21,912 bases of DNA from an uncultured Flavobacteriales bacterium (GCA_902478645.1 CABSLV010000026.1:1-21912), one strand, 5' to 3'; shown: positions 14,045 to 21,788, counted from the first letter of the stretch. The notes: generated by a model from the letters alone, not told the origin. Numbers and translations: made by a program.

Positions 14045-14998
14045 ATGAGAAAATTTACTTGCGCGGCGGATTTGCAGGATGTGGACGCCGCCGTAGAACA
14101 AGCGCTGGAACTCAAGAAAAATCCTTATGCCGAGAAATACCTCGGTGAGAATAAGACCATCGGCCTGATCTTTTTCAACTCTTCGTTGCGCACGCGGCTT
14201 TCCAGCCAGCGGGCGGCGCAGAACCTGGGAGCCAATGTCATTGTGATGAATGTCGGTACCGACGGGTGGGCGCTGGAATTCGAGGACGGCGTAGTGATGG
14301 AAGGCTCGACAGCCGAACACATCCGCGAGGCGGCTCCCGTGATGGCGCAGTATTGCGACATCCTGGGGATACGTTCCTTCCCGGGCTTGAAGGACCGGGA
14401 GTTCGACTATTCCGAAAGGGTTCTCAATGCCTTCATCCAGTACACCGATGTGCCGATCGTGAGCCTGGAAAGTGCTACCTCGCACCCCCTTCAGGCTTTG
14501 GCCGATCTGATCACCATCGAGGAGTTTAAGCGCACCGAGCGTCCCAAGGTCGTCCTTTCGTGGGCGGGGCATCCCCGCGCCTTGCCGCAGAGTGTGCCCA
14601 ATGCATTTGCCGATTTTATGACCGCTTCGAAAAAGGTGGACTTCGTCATCACCTGCCCTCCGGGGTACGAGTTGTGTGAGAAATTCACCAAAGGGGCGCG
14701 CATCGAGTACGACCAGGAAAAGGCACTCGAAGGGGCGGATTTCGTCTATGCCAAGAACTGGTCCAGTTATACGCATTACGGTCAGATCCTCAAGAAGGAT
14801 TACGACTGGATGATCGACACTCGCAAGATGGCTTTGACCAACAACGGGCGTTTCATGCACTGCCTGCCCGTGCGCCGCAATGTCATCGTCTCTGAGCAGG
14901 TGCTCGACTCTCCGGCCAGCATCGTCGTCCCGGAGGCCAAAAACCGCGAAGTATCCGCTCAGTACATCTTCCGCGAGATGCTCAAGGGCCTCCGTTGA
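14045..14998 (+). CDS. argF': N-acylornithine carbamoyltransferase (SOTCase/AOTCase type)
   Basis: The enzyme carbamoylates N-acylornithine before deacylation, the route used by Bacteroidetes and Xanthomonas. The 317-residue product shows SLRTR (47-51) for carbamoyl phosphate binding, HPLQ (147-150), the loop HPRALPQSVPN, and MHCLPVRRN (271-279). It aligns without gaps over the first 90 residues to Bacteroides fragilis N-succinylornithine transcarbamylase as I remember it. In that enzyme Pro90 selects succinyl, while acetyl-specific relatives have Glu there. Here the residue is Ala90 (codon 14312-14314) in EGSTAEH, matching neither. The loop also has Ala179 where I recall Pro. The acyl group is thus uncertain. 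It ends just before a long perfect hairpin. Confidence 0.93.
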   Translation: MRKFTCAADLQDVDAAVEQALELKKNPYAEKYLGENKTIGLIFFNSSLRTRLSSQRAAQNLGANVIVMNVGTDGWALEFEDGVVMEGSTAEHIREAAPVMAQYCDILGIRSFPGLKDREFDYSERVLNAFIQYTDVPIVSLESATSHPLQALADLITIEEFKRTERPKVVLSWAGHPRALPQSVPNAFADFMTASKKVDFVITCPPGYELCEKFTKGARIEYDQEKALEGADFVYAKNWSSYTHYGQILKKDYDWMIDTRKMALTNNGRFMHCLPVRRNVIVSEQVLDSPASIVVPEAKNREVSAQYIFREMLKGLR

Positions 14999-15037
14999 TC
15001 GGGGCGTTTTTTCCTGAATGAGTCCCGGTAGGGGCGG

Positions 15038-15090
15038 GCAAGCGAAGCGGCCGTTGGAAAACAAGGTTTTCCAACGGCCGCTTCGCTTGT
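15038..15090 (+). repeat. 24-bp perfect inverted repeat after argF' (hairpin, possible terminator)
   Basis: Bases 15039-15062 pair perfectly with 15066-15089 around a 3-base loop; one G-T pair extends the stem. The arm begins CAAGCGAAGCGGCCG. There is no T-tract, so ordinary intrinsic termination is doubtful, although a stem this strong could end or protect transcripts. Another hairpin at 21866-21912 has the same outer bases (GGGCAAGCGAA), so both may belong to one repeat family. Confidence 0.85.
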
Positions 15091-15136
15091 TCGCATGCCT
15101 GTGGAGAGGGAGTAGGGACTGGTGTTTCCGCCCACG

Positions 15137-15165
15137 GGCTCTGCGCTCGCCTTTCCCTGCATTTG
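15137..15165 (+). repeat. First copy of a 29-base promoter-like direct repeat
   Basis: It is identical to 15221-15249 at 27 of 29 positions, sharing GGCTCTGCGCTCGCCTTTC. The -7 part reads TGCATTTG, so the invariant A of TAnnTTTG is lost and this copy is probably inactive. An imperfect palindrome (CTGCAT...ATGCAG, 15158-15176) overlaps its end and might be a regulator site. Confidence 0.7.
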
Positions 15166-15220
15166 GATAATGCAGGATGTGGCTCGGCAGATCCGAATCC
15201 GAAAACACAGTTTTCGTCTT

Positions 15221-15249
15221 GGCTCTGCGCTCGCCTTTCACTACATTTG
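15221..15249 (+). promoter_or_regulatory. argB promoter (second copy of the repeat), probably leaderless start
   Basis: The copy ends in TACATTTG (15242-15249), a perfect -7 element. Only 5 bases separate it from the ATG at 15255. Bacteroidetes transcripts normally start about 5-8 bases after this element, so the mRNA should begin at or within a few bases of the argB start codon. A small inverted repeat (GAAAAC/GTTTTC, 15201-15215) lies just upstream. Confidence 0.7.
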
Positions 15250-15254
15250 TACCT

Positions 15255-16022
15255 ATGAAAGTAATCAAGATAGGCGGAAACGTCATCGACGATCCGCAGG
15301 CACTCGCTCGTTTCGAGGCCGACTTCGCCCGCATGCCGGGAGAAAAAGTATTGGTGCATGGGGGCGGAAAACTGGCCACCGCTCTCTCCAAGACCTTGGG
15401 CATCGAGACCCGTATGGTTGCCGGACGACGGGTAACCGACCGGCAGACCCTCGATGTGGTTACCATGGTCTATGCCGGACTGATCAACAAGAACGTCGTG
15501 GCGGTTCTCCAGGCGCAGGGCTGCAACGCCATCGGGATGAGCGGGGCGGATGCCGGTGCCATCCTTTCGCACCGCCGGACGACGGGCGAAGTGGACTACG
15601 GATTCGTGGGCGATGTGGACCGGGTGGATGCAGAGGGTATTCTGGCGCTGTCCCGGGCAGGGTTTACCCCTGTTTTCTGCGCCATTACGCACGACGGGCA
15701 GGGCTCGCTGCTCAATACGAACGCCGATACGGTTGCCTCGGAGATCGCCAAAGCGTTGGCTGCTCGGGTGGAGACCGAACTGGTGTTTTGCTTCGAGAAA
15801 CCCGGGGTGCTTTCCGATCCCGAGGACGATACGAGCGTCATCGCCCGGATCGATGCCGCGGCTTTCGAGCGTCTGCGCGCCGAGGGAACGGTCTCCGGAG
15901 GGATGCTGCCCAAGTTGGAAAATGCTTTCGCTGCCCTGCGCTGCGGGGTGAAGAAGGTCATCATTGCTTCCCCGGCATTTGTCGCTTCGCCGCAGGTCCC
16001 CCATACCGAAATAGTCCCCTGA
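15255..16022 (+). CDS. argB: N-acylglutamate kinase
   Basis: ArgB phosphorylates the gamma-carboxylate of N-acylglutamate, the second step of the pathway. The 255-residue product opens with KIGGNVID, has the HGGGK motif at residues 35-39, the substrate loop GMSGADAGAI, LNTNADTVASEIA and SGGMLPKLENA near the C-terminus. This is normal for short kinases without the N-terminal arginine-sensing helix, so direct arginine feedback through that helix is not expected. The ATG at 15255 was chosen because the family begins at MKVIKIGG and because an upstream in-frame ATG at 15177 would lie before the promoter. It has its own promoter and so can be controlled apart from argG-argC. rpe follows after 22 bases. 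Confidence 0.96.
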   Translation: MKVIKIGGNVIDDPQALARFEADFARMPGEKVLVHGGGKLATALSKTLGIETRMVAGRRVTDRQTLDVVTMVYAGLINKNVVAVLQAQGCNAIGMSGADAGAILSHRRTTGEVDYGFVGDVDRVDAEGILALSRAGFTPVFCAITHDGQGSLLNTNADTVASEIAKALAARVETELVFCFEKPGVLSDPEDDTSVIARIDAAAFERLRAEGTVSGGMLPKLENAFAALRCGVKKVIIASPAFVASPQVPHTEIVP

Positions 16023-16044
16023 ACCCACAACCTCTTTGGACCGT

Positions 16045-16695
16045 ATGAAACAAAAAATGATCTCCCCTTCGCTCCTTTCGGCCGATTTTGCCCACCTGGG
16101 ACGCGACATTCAGCGGATGAATGCTTCCTCGGCCGACTACCTGCACATCGATGTGATGGACGGGGTGTTCGTCCCGAACATCTCGTACGGGATGCCGGTG
16201 GTGGAAGCGATCGCCCGCGTGGCGGAAAAACCGCTCGACGTCCACCTGATGATCGTCGATCCGGAGCGCTACATCGACCGGTTCGTACAATTGGGTGCGC
16301 GGATACTCACCGTACACCAGGAGGCGACGCGCCATTTGCACCGCGCGGTGCAGCAGATCAAGGCCTCCGGTGCGCTCGCCGGGGTGTCGATCAATCCTGC
16401 TACGCCGGTGTCGGTACTCGAGGATATTGTCGCCGAGGTCGATTGGGTGCTGCTCATGTCGGTCAACCCGGGTTTCGGCGGGCAGGCTTTCATCGAAAAC
16501 ACGTACGCCAAGTTGGGTCGTTTGCGCGAATTGATAGCGCGCCAGGGTTCCTCGGCACGGATCGAGGTGGACGGCGGGGTGAACGACCGCAATGCAGCCC
16601 GTCTTTTCGAGGCAGGGGCCGATATGCTCGTGGCGGGCAATTTCGTGTTTTCCCATCCCGATCCTTCGGCGGCGATCGAGGCGTTACGCCGATAA
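16045..16695 (+). CDS. rpe: Ribulose-phosphate 3-epimerase
   Basis: Rpe interconverts ribulose 5-phosphate and xylulose 5-phosphate in the pentose phosphate pathway. The 216-residue product has ISPSLLSADF, HIDVMDGVFVPN with metal ligands His34 and Asp36, His67 in DVHLM, SVNPGFGGQ and the phosphate-binding VDGGV and GADMLVAGNFVF segments. Length and motif order are normal. The ATG at 16045 is preferred to the TTG nine bases upstream. It lies 22 bases after argB, so it is probably co-transcribed with it, though the two functions are not directly linked. Confidence 0.96.
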   Translation: MKQKMISPSLLSADFAHLGRDIQRMNASSADYLHIDVMDGVFVPNISYGMPVVEAIARVAEKPLDVHLMIVDPERYIDRFVQLGARILTVHQEATRHLHRAVQQIKASGALAGVSINPATPVSVLEDIVAEVDWVLLMSVNPGFGGQAFIENTYAKLGRLRELIARQGSSARIEVDGGVNDRNAARLFEAGADMLVAGNFVFSHPDPSAAIEALRR

Positions 16696-16794
16696 GGCTC
16701 GCGGAAACAGAGGCGCCCCTCGCGCTTGCCCGGACGGGGAGGAGTGGGTGTCCGAAAAAAGTAAGAATGAGCGGAAAAGAAAAACGAACGTTCG

Positions 16795-17856
16795 ATGCTG
16801 GAATACAAGAAAGAAGAAAAGCGTACGCCTATTGCTGAATTGGGCGAATTCGGGTTGATCGAACACCTCACCCGGGATATCGTTCCGGTGAATGCTTCCA
16901 CCCTTCGGGGGGTGGGCGACGATGCGGCGGTACTCGATCCGGGCCAGAGGCAGGTGCTGGTCTCGTCCGATATGTTGGTCGAGGGGGTGCATTTCGACTT
17001 GTCGTACACTCCGCTGAAACACCTGGGCTACAAGTCGGTGATCGTCAACCTGTCCGACATTTACGCCATGTGCGGCGTACCGGAGCAGGTGGTGGTTTCG
17101 GTGGCGGTGTCCAACCGTTTTCCGGTCGAGGCACTCGAAGAACTCTACCAGGGGATGAAACTGGCCGGTAGTCTCTACTCGGTCGATATCGTGGGGGGCG
17201 ATACCACGTCCTCGACTTCGGGACTGGTCATTTCGATTACGGTGGTGGGTTACGTGCAGGAAGGGTGCGCGGTGTGCCGCAACGGTGCCAAAGAGGGCGA
17301 TCTGGTGGTGGTAACGGGCGATTTGGGCGGTGCGTACATGGGTCTTCAGGCCTTGCGCCGCGAGAAAAAGACGTGGGAGGCCAACCCGGCTTGGCAACCC
17401 GATCTCGAACCGTATCAGTATGTGGTCCAGCGGCAGTTGCGACCCGAGGCGCGGCGCGATATTCCTCCATTGCTCGAGGCATTGGGAGTGCGTCCTACGG
17501 CGATGATCGATATTTCGGACGGGCTTTCTTCGGAGATGCTTCACATCTGCCATCAGTCGGGCGTGGGGGTTCGTCTCTACGAGGACAAGATTCCGAAAGA
17601 TCCCCAGACGCTGACCACGGCCGACGAGTTCGGCTTGGATGCTTCGACGGTGGCCTTGTCCGGGGGCGAGGATTACGAACTGCTCTTTACCATGCCGCTG
17701 GCGGATTACGACAAGATCAAGGGCAATCCCAACCTAACCCCCGTGGGGCATATTACGGCTCCGGGTTCGCCCTGCCGCCTGGTGTTGCGCGACGGGAGCG
17801 AGATCGACCTCAAGGCGCAGGGTTGGAATAGTTTCGAAAAGGGGGCGCAGGAATAA
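16795..17856 (+). CDS. thiL: Thiamine-monophosphate kinase
   Basis: ThiL makes thiamine diphosphate from thiamine monophosphate and ATP, the last step of thiamine synthesis. The 353-residue product shows the family motifs LRGVGDDAAVL, SSDMLVEGVHFD, VNLSDIYAMCG, VGGDTTSS, VTGDLGGAYMGL, IDISDGLSSE and SGGEDYELLFT in the usual order. No other thi gene is in the window. A 99-base spacer, partly GA-rich, separates it from rpe, without a clear promoter. The start was chosen at the ATG giving a family-like N-terminus (TPIAELGEFGLIEHL). Confidence 0.95.
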   Translation: MLEYKKEEKRTPIAELGEFGLIEHLTRDIVPVNASTLRGVGDDAAVLDPGQRQVLVSSDMLVEGVHFDLSYTPLKHLGYKSVIVNLSDIYAMCGVPEQVVVSVAVSNRFPVEALEELYQGMKLAGSLYSVDIVGGDTTSSTSGLVISITVVGYVQEGCAVCRNGAKEGDLVVVTGDLGGAYMGLQALRREKKTWEANPAWQPDLEPYQYVVQRQLRPEARRDIPPLLEALGVRPTAMIDISDGLSSEMLHICHQSGVGVRLYEDKIPKDPQTLTTADEFGLDASTVALSGGEDYELLFTMPLADYDKIKGNPNLTPVGHITAPGSPCRLVLRDGSEIDLKAQGWNSFEKGAQE

Positions 17857-17862
17857 AAGTCA

Positions 17863-17923
17863 GCATCTTTCGGGATGCCCCCAAGCACGCGCCGCGTAAG
17901 CGGCGCTCCGGCCGAAGGCCGGA
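17863..17923 (+). other. Three consecutive hairpins between thiL and hemW
   Basis: GCATC 17863-17867 pairs with GATGC 17874-17878. GCGCCGC 17889-17895 pairs with GCGGCGC 17900-17906 around a GTAA loop. TCCGGCC 17907-17913 pairs with GGCCGGA 17917-17923 around GAA, directly abutting the second stem. No T-tract follows. The block might terminate thiL transcripts, shape the leader of hemW, or be a small repetitive element. Confidence 0.6.
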
Positions 17924-18023
17924 AAGAGCCCCCTTCCGCACGGATTTCCCGGGGATCTTTTTCATCATACCCGAAAATTTCCTCAGGCGACTCTTTTCCT
18001 CGTTTTTTCAACGCAGCATCACC

Positions 18024-19157
18024 ATGGGCGGTATCTATTTCCATATCCCTTTTTGCAGGCGCAAATGCGTGTATTGCAATTTCTTTTCCGTAGCCGACCT
18101 TCGTCCCCGCGAGCGCATGGTCGAGGCGATGGCGGCCGAACTTTCCTTTCGCGCGCCCGGCTGGAAAGACCGCCAGCTGCGTACTGTTTATTTCGGCGGA
18201 GGGACGCCTTCGCTACTTCCGGTGCGAGACATCGCTTTCCTGCTCGAGCGGATTGCCCGTTGTTTCTCCCTTTCTCCCCAAGCGGAGATCACCCTGGAGG
18301 CCAACCCCGAAGACATTACCGGAGAAAAAGCCCGGGAGTGGCGCTCGGTGGGGATCAACCGGCTTTCGGTAGGCGTGCAGTCGTTCGACGATGCGGCTCT
18401 GGCCTTTATGGGGCGTCGGCATAGCGGTTCGGAGGCGGTTCGGGCGGTCGAGACCTTGTCCCAGGCCGGCTTTTCCCGGATTTCCCTTGACCTGATCTAT
18501 GGCGTGCCGGGTCGCAGCGATGCGGCTCTCGGACGGGAGATCGAGACGGCGGTAGGCTTGGGGGTGGAGCATATTTCCGCGTATGCGCTTACCCGGGAGA
18601 CCGGTACGGCATGGGATGTGGGCATTGCCCGGGGGCGGATGCCGGCGGCGGACGACGAGATGGCTTCCCGGCAATATTTTCAGGTGGTGGATGCGCTGGA
18701 GCGGGCGGGTTATTCGCGTTACGAGGTGTCCAATTTCGCTCGTCCCGGTGCCCGATCCCGGCACAACAGTGCGTATTGGTCGGGGGCACCGTACCTGGGA
18801 ATAGGCCCGTCGGCGCATTCGTTCGATGGCGAGTGGACACGTCGGTGGAATGTGGCCTCGGTGGGTCGCTACCTCGCAAGCGGGACGGGGGGCGATGTGC
18901 CGTTCGAACAGGAGGTGCTTTCCCCACGCGACCGGCGCAACGAGACGGTAATGACGGCTTTGCGTACCGGCGAGGGACTTCTCCTGGATCCGTTTGCCCG
19001 GCAATTCGGGGCGAAGTCTTTCCGGAGGCTCATGGACGATGCACGGCCTTTTCTGGAGGCGGGGCAACTCGAGGTGGTCGATGGGGCGCTGCGCATTACA
19101 CGGGCAGGATGGTTTTTTACCGACGGGATTTCGGCCGGGCTTTTCGAAGTGGATTGA
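18024..19157 (+). CDS. hemW: Radical SAM protein HemW (haem chaperone, HemN-like)
   Basis: The 377-residue protein has the radical SAM cluster motif C11-x3-C15-x2-C18 followed by N-F. Coproporphyrinogen dehydrogenase HemN carries a fourth cysteine at the last place, while HemW has Phe, so HemW is the better name. Further motifs are YFGGGTPSLL, LEANPEDIT, RLSVGVQSFDD, ISLDLIYGVPG and NSAYWSGAPYLGIGPSAHSF. HemW is thought to bind and deliver haem, for example to respiratory enzymes, and is not an oxidase. The upstream 167 bases carry three hairpins; I see no TAnnTTTG promoter there. No other haem gene is nearby. Confidence 0.9.
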   Translation: MGGIYFHIPFCRRKCVYCNFFSVADLRPRERMVEAMAAELSFRAPGWKDRQLRTVYFGGGTPSLLPVRDIAFLLERIARCFSLSPQAEITLEANPEDITGEKAREWRSVGINRLSVGVQSFDDAALAFMGRRHSGSEAVRAVETLSQAGFSRISLDLIYGVPGRSDAALGREIETAVGLGVEHISAYALTRETGTAWDVGIARGRMPAADDEMASRQYFQVVDALERAGYSRYEVSNFARPGARSRHNSAYWSGAPYLGIGPSAHSFDGEWTRRWNVASVGRYLASGTGGDVPFEQEVLSPRDRRNETVMTALRTGEGLLLDPFARQFGAKSFRRLMDDARPFLEAGQLEVVDGALRITRAGWFFTDGISAGLFEVD

Positions 19158-19168
19158 CCGGTTTTGCG

Positions 19169-19176
19169 TACCTTTG
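19169..19176 (+). promoter_or_regulatory. Promoter -7 element of the TauE/SafE gene
   Basis: TACCTTTG is a perfect match to TAnnTTTG and lies 12 bases after the hemW stop. The ATG follows at 19201, implying a leader of about 18 nt. The -33 region is T-rich but without a clear TTTG at the right distance. Confidence 0.6.
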
Positions 19177-19200
19177 CGCCGGTTTTCAACGGATAAGTGT

Positions 19201-20040
19201 ATGGATGTTTCCCTTTTTATCGCGATTCTTCTCCTGGGAGCTGTCCTGGCCGGCTTTCTGGGTTCGCTCACGGGCTTGGGGGGCGGGATGGTGGTCATTC
19301 CGCTGCTGACTTTGGCACTGGGGGTGGACATTCGTTATGCGGTCGGTGCAGCGCTGGTCTCCTCGATCGCCAATTCCTCGGGGGCGGCTTCGGCCTATAT
19401 CCGCGAGGGCATTACCAATGTGCGGATCGGGATGTTCCTGGAGATCGGCACTACTACCGGTGCCGTACTGGGGGCGTTGATCGCAGTGTACACACCCACC
19501 ACGGTGGTGGCGGTACTCTTCGGGATCATGCTCATCTTCTCGGCGGTGATGTCCCTGCGCAAGCATGTCGAGCATGATACTTCGGGACAGAAAGACAGCC
19601 AGCTGGCTACGGCTTTGCGGCTCAACGGATCTTACCCCACACCCGAGGGAACGGTGTTCTACAAAGTTCGCAATGTAGTGGGTGGCTACCTGATGATGAC
19701 CGTAGCCGGGATCACTTCCGGCTTGCTGGGCATCGGATCGGGCGCACTGAAAGTCGTGGCGATGGACATGGCGATGAAAGTCCCCTTCAAGGTTTCCACC
19801 ACCACGAGCAACTTCATGATCGGGGTAACGGCGGCGGCCAGCGCGGTGGTGTACCTTCAGCGCGGATACATCGACCCGGTGATCGCCATGCCCATCGTAG
19901 TGGGGGTGCTCATCGGGGCGTTCGTGGGTTCGAAGGTGCTGATGCGAGCCAAGGTGCGCTCTTTGCGCATTCTGTTCAGCGTGGTGATCACGGCTGTGGC
20001 TTTGGAAATGATATACAACGGAATCTCGGGCAAGCTATGA
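19201..20040 (+). CDS. TauE/SafE-family sulfite/organosulfonate-type permease
   Basis: The 279-residue protein has about eight hydrophobic segments in two related halves. Each half opens with a glycine-rich loop, GFLGSLTGLGGGMVVIPLL near residue 18 and GITSGLLGIGSGALKVVAM near residue 168, as is typical of the TauE/SafE/DUF81 family. A soluble loop around residues 120-150 separates them. Relatives export sulfite, sulfoacetate or other small anions, but the substrate cannot be read from sequence. The start codon follows a TAnnTTTG promoter; upstream in-frame starts would lie inside hemW. Its stop overlaps the DUF1634 gene by ATGA. This pairing is common and suggests that the two proteins form one transporter. 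Confidence 0.88.
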   Translation: MDVSLFIAILLLGAVLAGFLGSLTGLGGGMVVIPLLTLALGVDIRYAVGAALVSSIANSSGAASAYIREGITNVRIGMFLEIGTTTGAVLGALIAVYTPTTVVAVLFGIMLIFSAVMSLRKHVEHDTSGQKDSQLATALRLNGSYPTPEGTVFYKVRNVVGGYLMMTVAGITSGLLGIGSGALKVVAMDMAMKVPFKVSTTTSNFMIGVTAAASAVVYLQRGYIDPVIAMPIVVGVLIGAFVGSKVLMRAKVRSLRILFSVVITAVALEMIYNGISGKL

Positions 20041-20435
20041 AAAATCCGATAAAAGGTATCGCCTCGTCCCCCCGGGCGATGGAATTGGCGATAGGGTATA
20101 TGTTGCGCGTGGGCGTATTGATGGCTTGCGCCATTTGTCTGGTGGGGGGAGTACTGTACATAATGCGCTATGGCGGGACGCAGGCCGATTTTTCCACTTT
20201 CGAGGGGGCTCCGCCGATGTACCGCAGCCTCTCCGGGATCTGGATGGGGCTGAAAGCCTTGGAACCTTTGGCTATCGTCCAGACAGGGGTAGTTGTGCTG
20301 CTGGCTACTCCGGTGTTGCGCGTATTGTTTTCGATTTTCGCTTTTCTTTTCGAGCGGGACTACCTGTACGTGGTGATCACCTGCATCGTTTTTGCGATCA
20401 TCCTGCTCAATATGCTCGGCGGGGTGGTGGGGTAA
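20037..20435 (+). CDS. DUF1634 membrane protein, partner of the TauE/SafE permease
   Basis: The 132-residue protein has three hydrophobic segments (near 23-43, 78-103, 108-130) and a short loop with PPMYRSLSGIWMGL. DUF1634 proteins are often encoded directly after TauE/SafE permeases. The ATGA overlap with the permease gene fixes the start and indicates coupling. The role is unknown; a subunit or stability factor of the permease is likely. Its stop is 18 bases from the convergent ThrE-type gene, without an obvious terminator stem between them. Confidence 0.85.
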   Translation: MKNPIKGIASSPRAMELAIGYMLRVGVLMACAICLVGGVLYIMRYGGTQADFSTFEGAPPMYRSLSGIWMGLKALEPLAIVQTGVVVLLATPVLRVLFSIFAFLFERDYLYVVITCIVFAIILLNMLGGVVG

Positions 20436-20453
20436 GGCTCCCGACTTGCTTTT

Positions 20454-20960
20454 TCAGGCGCGATGCCGGTTGTGCATGATGCGCGTCATCAGGAACGATT
20501 GCCGATGGAAAATGAAAAGCGGCAAGGAAACTCCCAGTACCAGCGCAAAGAGGATGGATACGGTCAGGGCACCGTTGTGAAGGATTTCGAGCATGGCGGC
20601 TTGCATGGTCGAGGGGTCGTCGGCCCGGATGAAGTACATCAGCGACATGAAGGTCTTGTAGGCATACATCCCGGGGATCATCGGCAGGAGCGAAGGAAAG
20701 GAAAAGACTTCCGGCGGGCAGTGGATCAGTTTGGCAAAGAAGATGGTCATCATCCCGATGGTAAAGGTGGCGATGACCGTAGCCGTTACGATGTCTATCT
20801 CGGTGGTCTGGATCAGGAAATAGCGTAGCGCATGTCCGATGGCCGCCAGCAGCGCCGAGAGGTAAACGGCCTTCCGCGGCGGGTTGGAGATGACGGCAAA
20901 TCCGGCTGCAGCTACAGCCGAGAGAAGTCCGTCCAGAGCGATTTCCGTCAGAAAGTTCAT
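20454..20960 (-). CDS. Threonine/serine exporter family protein, YjjB-like small subunit
   Basis: The 168-residue protein has about five membrane segments and the family motif FPSLLPMIPGMYAYKTFMSL near residues 88-107. It matches the C-terminal half of ThrE-type exporters (PF12821 type), which in many bacteria is a separate gene like yjjB. The start overlaps the stop of the larger partner gene by ATGA. In E. coli the YjjP-YjjB pair is reported to export succinate, while actinobacterial ThrE exports threonine and serine. The substrate here is open. Confidence 0.88.
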   Translation of the reverse strand: MNFLTEIALDGLLSAVAAAGFAVISNPPRKAVYLSALLAAIGHALRYFLIQTTEIDIVTATVIATFTIGMMTIFFAKLIHCPPEVFSFPSLLPMIPGMYAYKTFMSLMYFIRADDPSTMQAAMLEILHNGALTVSILFALVLGVSLPLFIFHRQSFLMTRIMHNRHRA

Positions 20961-21727
20961 AGTTCGCTAATGCCCAATAACAGAAGACTTATCGAAAGCC
21001 CGATGGTGATGCACACGATCGATACGGTGGCGGTGATCAGGCGCGAGACACCCGCCAGCACGTGTCCTTCCAATACGTCGATCACGCCGTTCATCAGCGG
21101 CACACCGGGGATGAGGAACAGTACGCTCGATCCGATGGCGATGTGTGCCGTCTGGGTCGGCACGCCCAGTTGGACGGCTGCTCCGACGACAAACGAGGAG
21201 AGGAAGGCGCAGATGATGAAAACCACCAGTGCGTTCGTCCTCTGGCGGGTCAGGTAGCTGCGGGCGGAAAATCCGACGAGCGTCCCGACCAGTACCAGCA
21301 GCATGGCGAGGAGGTCGCCGGTAAAGATCCGGCAGAAACAAGCATTGGCCGCTCCCACCAGTAGCGTAACGGGCAGGGTGGAATACCGGGGGCGATGGAC
21401 GATTTCGTCGAATCGGCGGCGGAATTCCTCGATCGAAATGAGGTTGTCGTACGCGTACCAGGTCAGGGAACTGATCGAGGAGACGATGCGGAAGTCGATG
21501 GGACGCGGGGTAATCTTTTTGACGGCCGTCAGGCGGATCTCTCCGTCGCGGTTGTCCCGCAGGGTCATGGTGATGTTTTTTTGGAACAGGGTAATGTCGG
21601 TGGAGCATCCGAAGCATTGCGCAGCGCGATTGACATTGCGCACGATGCGGGATGTGTGCGAACCGCAGGCCGTCAGGGTGGTGGCCAGTTCGAGCAGCAG
21701 GTCCGAGATTTCCTTGTACCGTTCCAC
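20957..21727 (-). CDS. Threonine/serine exporter family protein, YjjP-like large subunit (DUF1212)
   Basis: From the GTG at 21727 the product has 256 residues. A soluble N-terminal part (1 to about 110) has LLLELATTLTACGSHTSRIVRNV, as in DUF1212 proteins, followed by about five membrane segments and the motif LFLIPGVPLMNGVIDVLEGH. There is no ATG in the N-terminal part. A longer frame from a GTG at 21802 would start upstream of the TACCTTTG promoter at 21796-21789 and is therefore rejected; the GTG opening VERYKEISDLL fits the family length. It forms a coupled pair with the YjjB-like gene. Export of a small amino acid or dicarboxylate is likely. Confidence 0.85.
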   Translation of the reverse strand: MERYKEISDLLLELATTLTACGSHTSRIVRNVNRAAQCFGCSTDITLFQKNITMTLRDNRDGEIRLTAVKKITPRPIDFRIVSSISSLTWYAYDNLISIEEFRRRFDEIVHRPRYSTLPVTLLVGAANACFCRIFTGDLLAMLLVLVGTLVGFSARSYLTRQRTNALVVFIICAFLSSFVVGAAVQLGVPTQTAHIAIGSSVLFLIPGVPLMNGVIDVLEGHVLAGVSRLITATVSIVCITIGLSISLLLLGISEL

Positions 21728-21788
21728 GATTTTTTCCGAAAAAAGAAAAAAGAGAGCTTGTCCTTGGCAAGAGCTCGTTTCGTCGGTA

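Noticed and set aside
15177..15254. Upstream ATG that would lengthen ArgB by 26 residues
   Set aside because: The region holds the argB promoter, and ArgB proteins begin at the KIGGN segment.
12458..15466. Minus-strand frame of about 1000 codons opposite the arginine genes
   Set aside because: It covers four well-supported plus-strand genes, crosses a 24-bp perfect hairpin and shows no domain; it is a compositional shadow.
17889..17923. CRISPR-like or tandem repeat
   Set aside because: The two stems have different sequences, and there is no repeat-spacer pattern or cas gene in the window.
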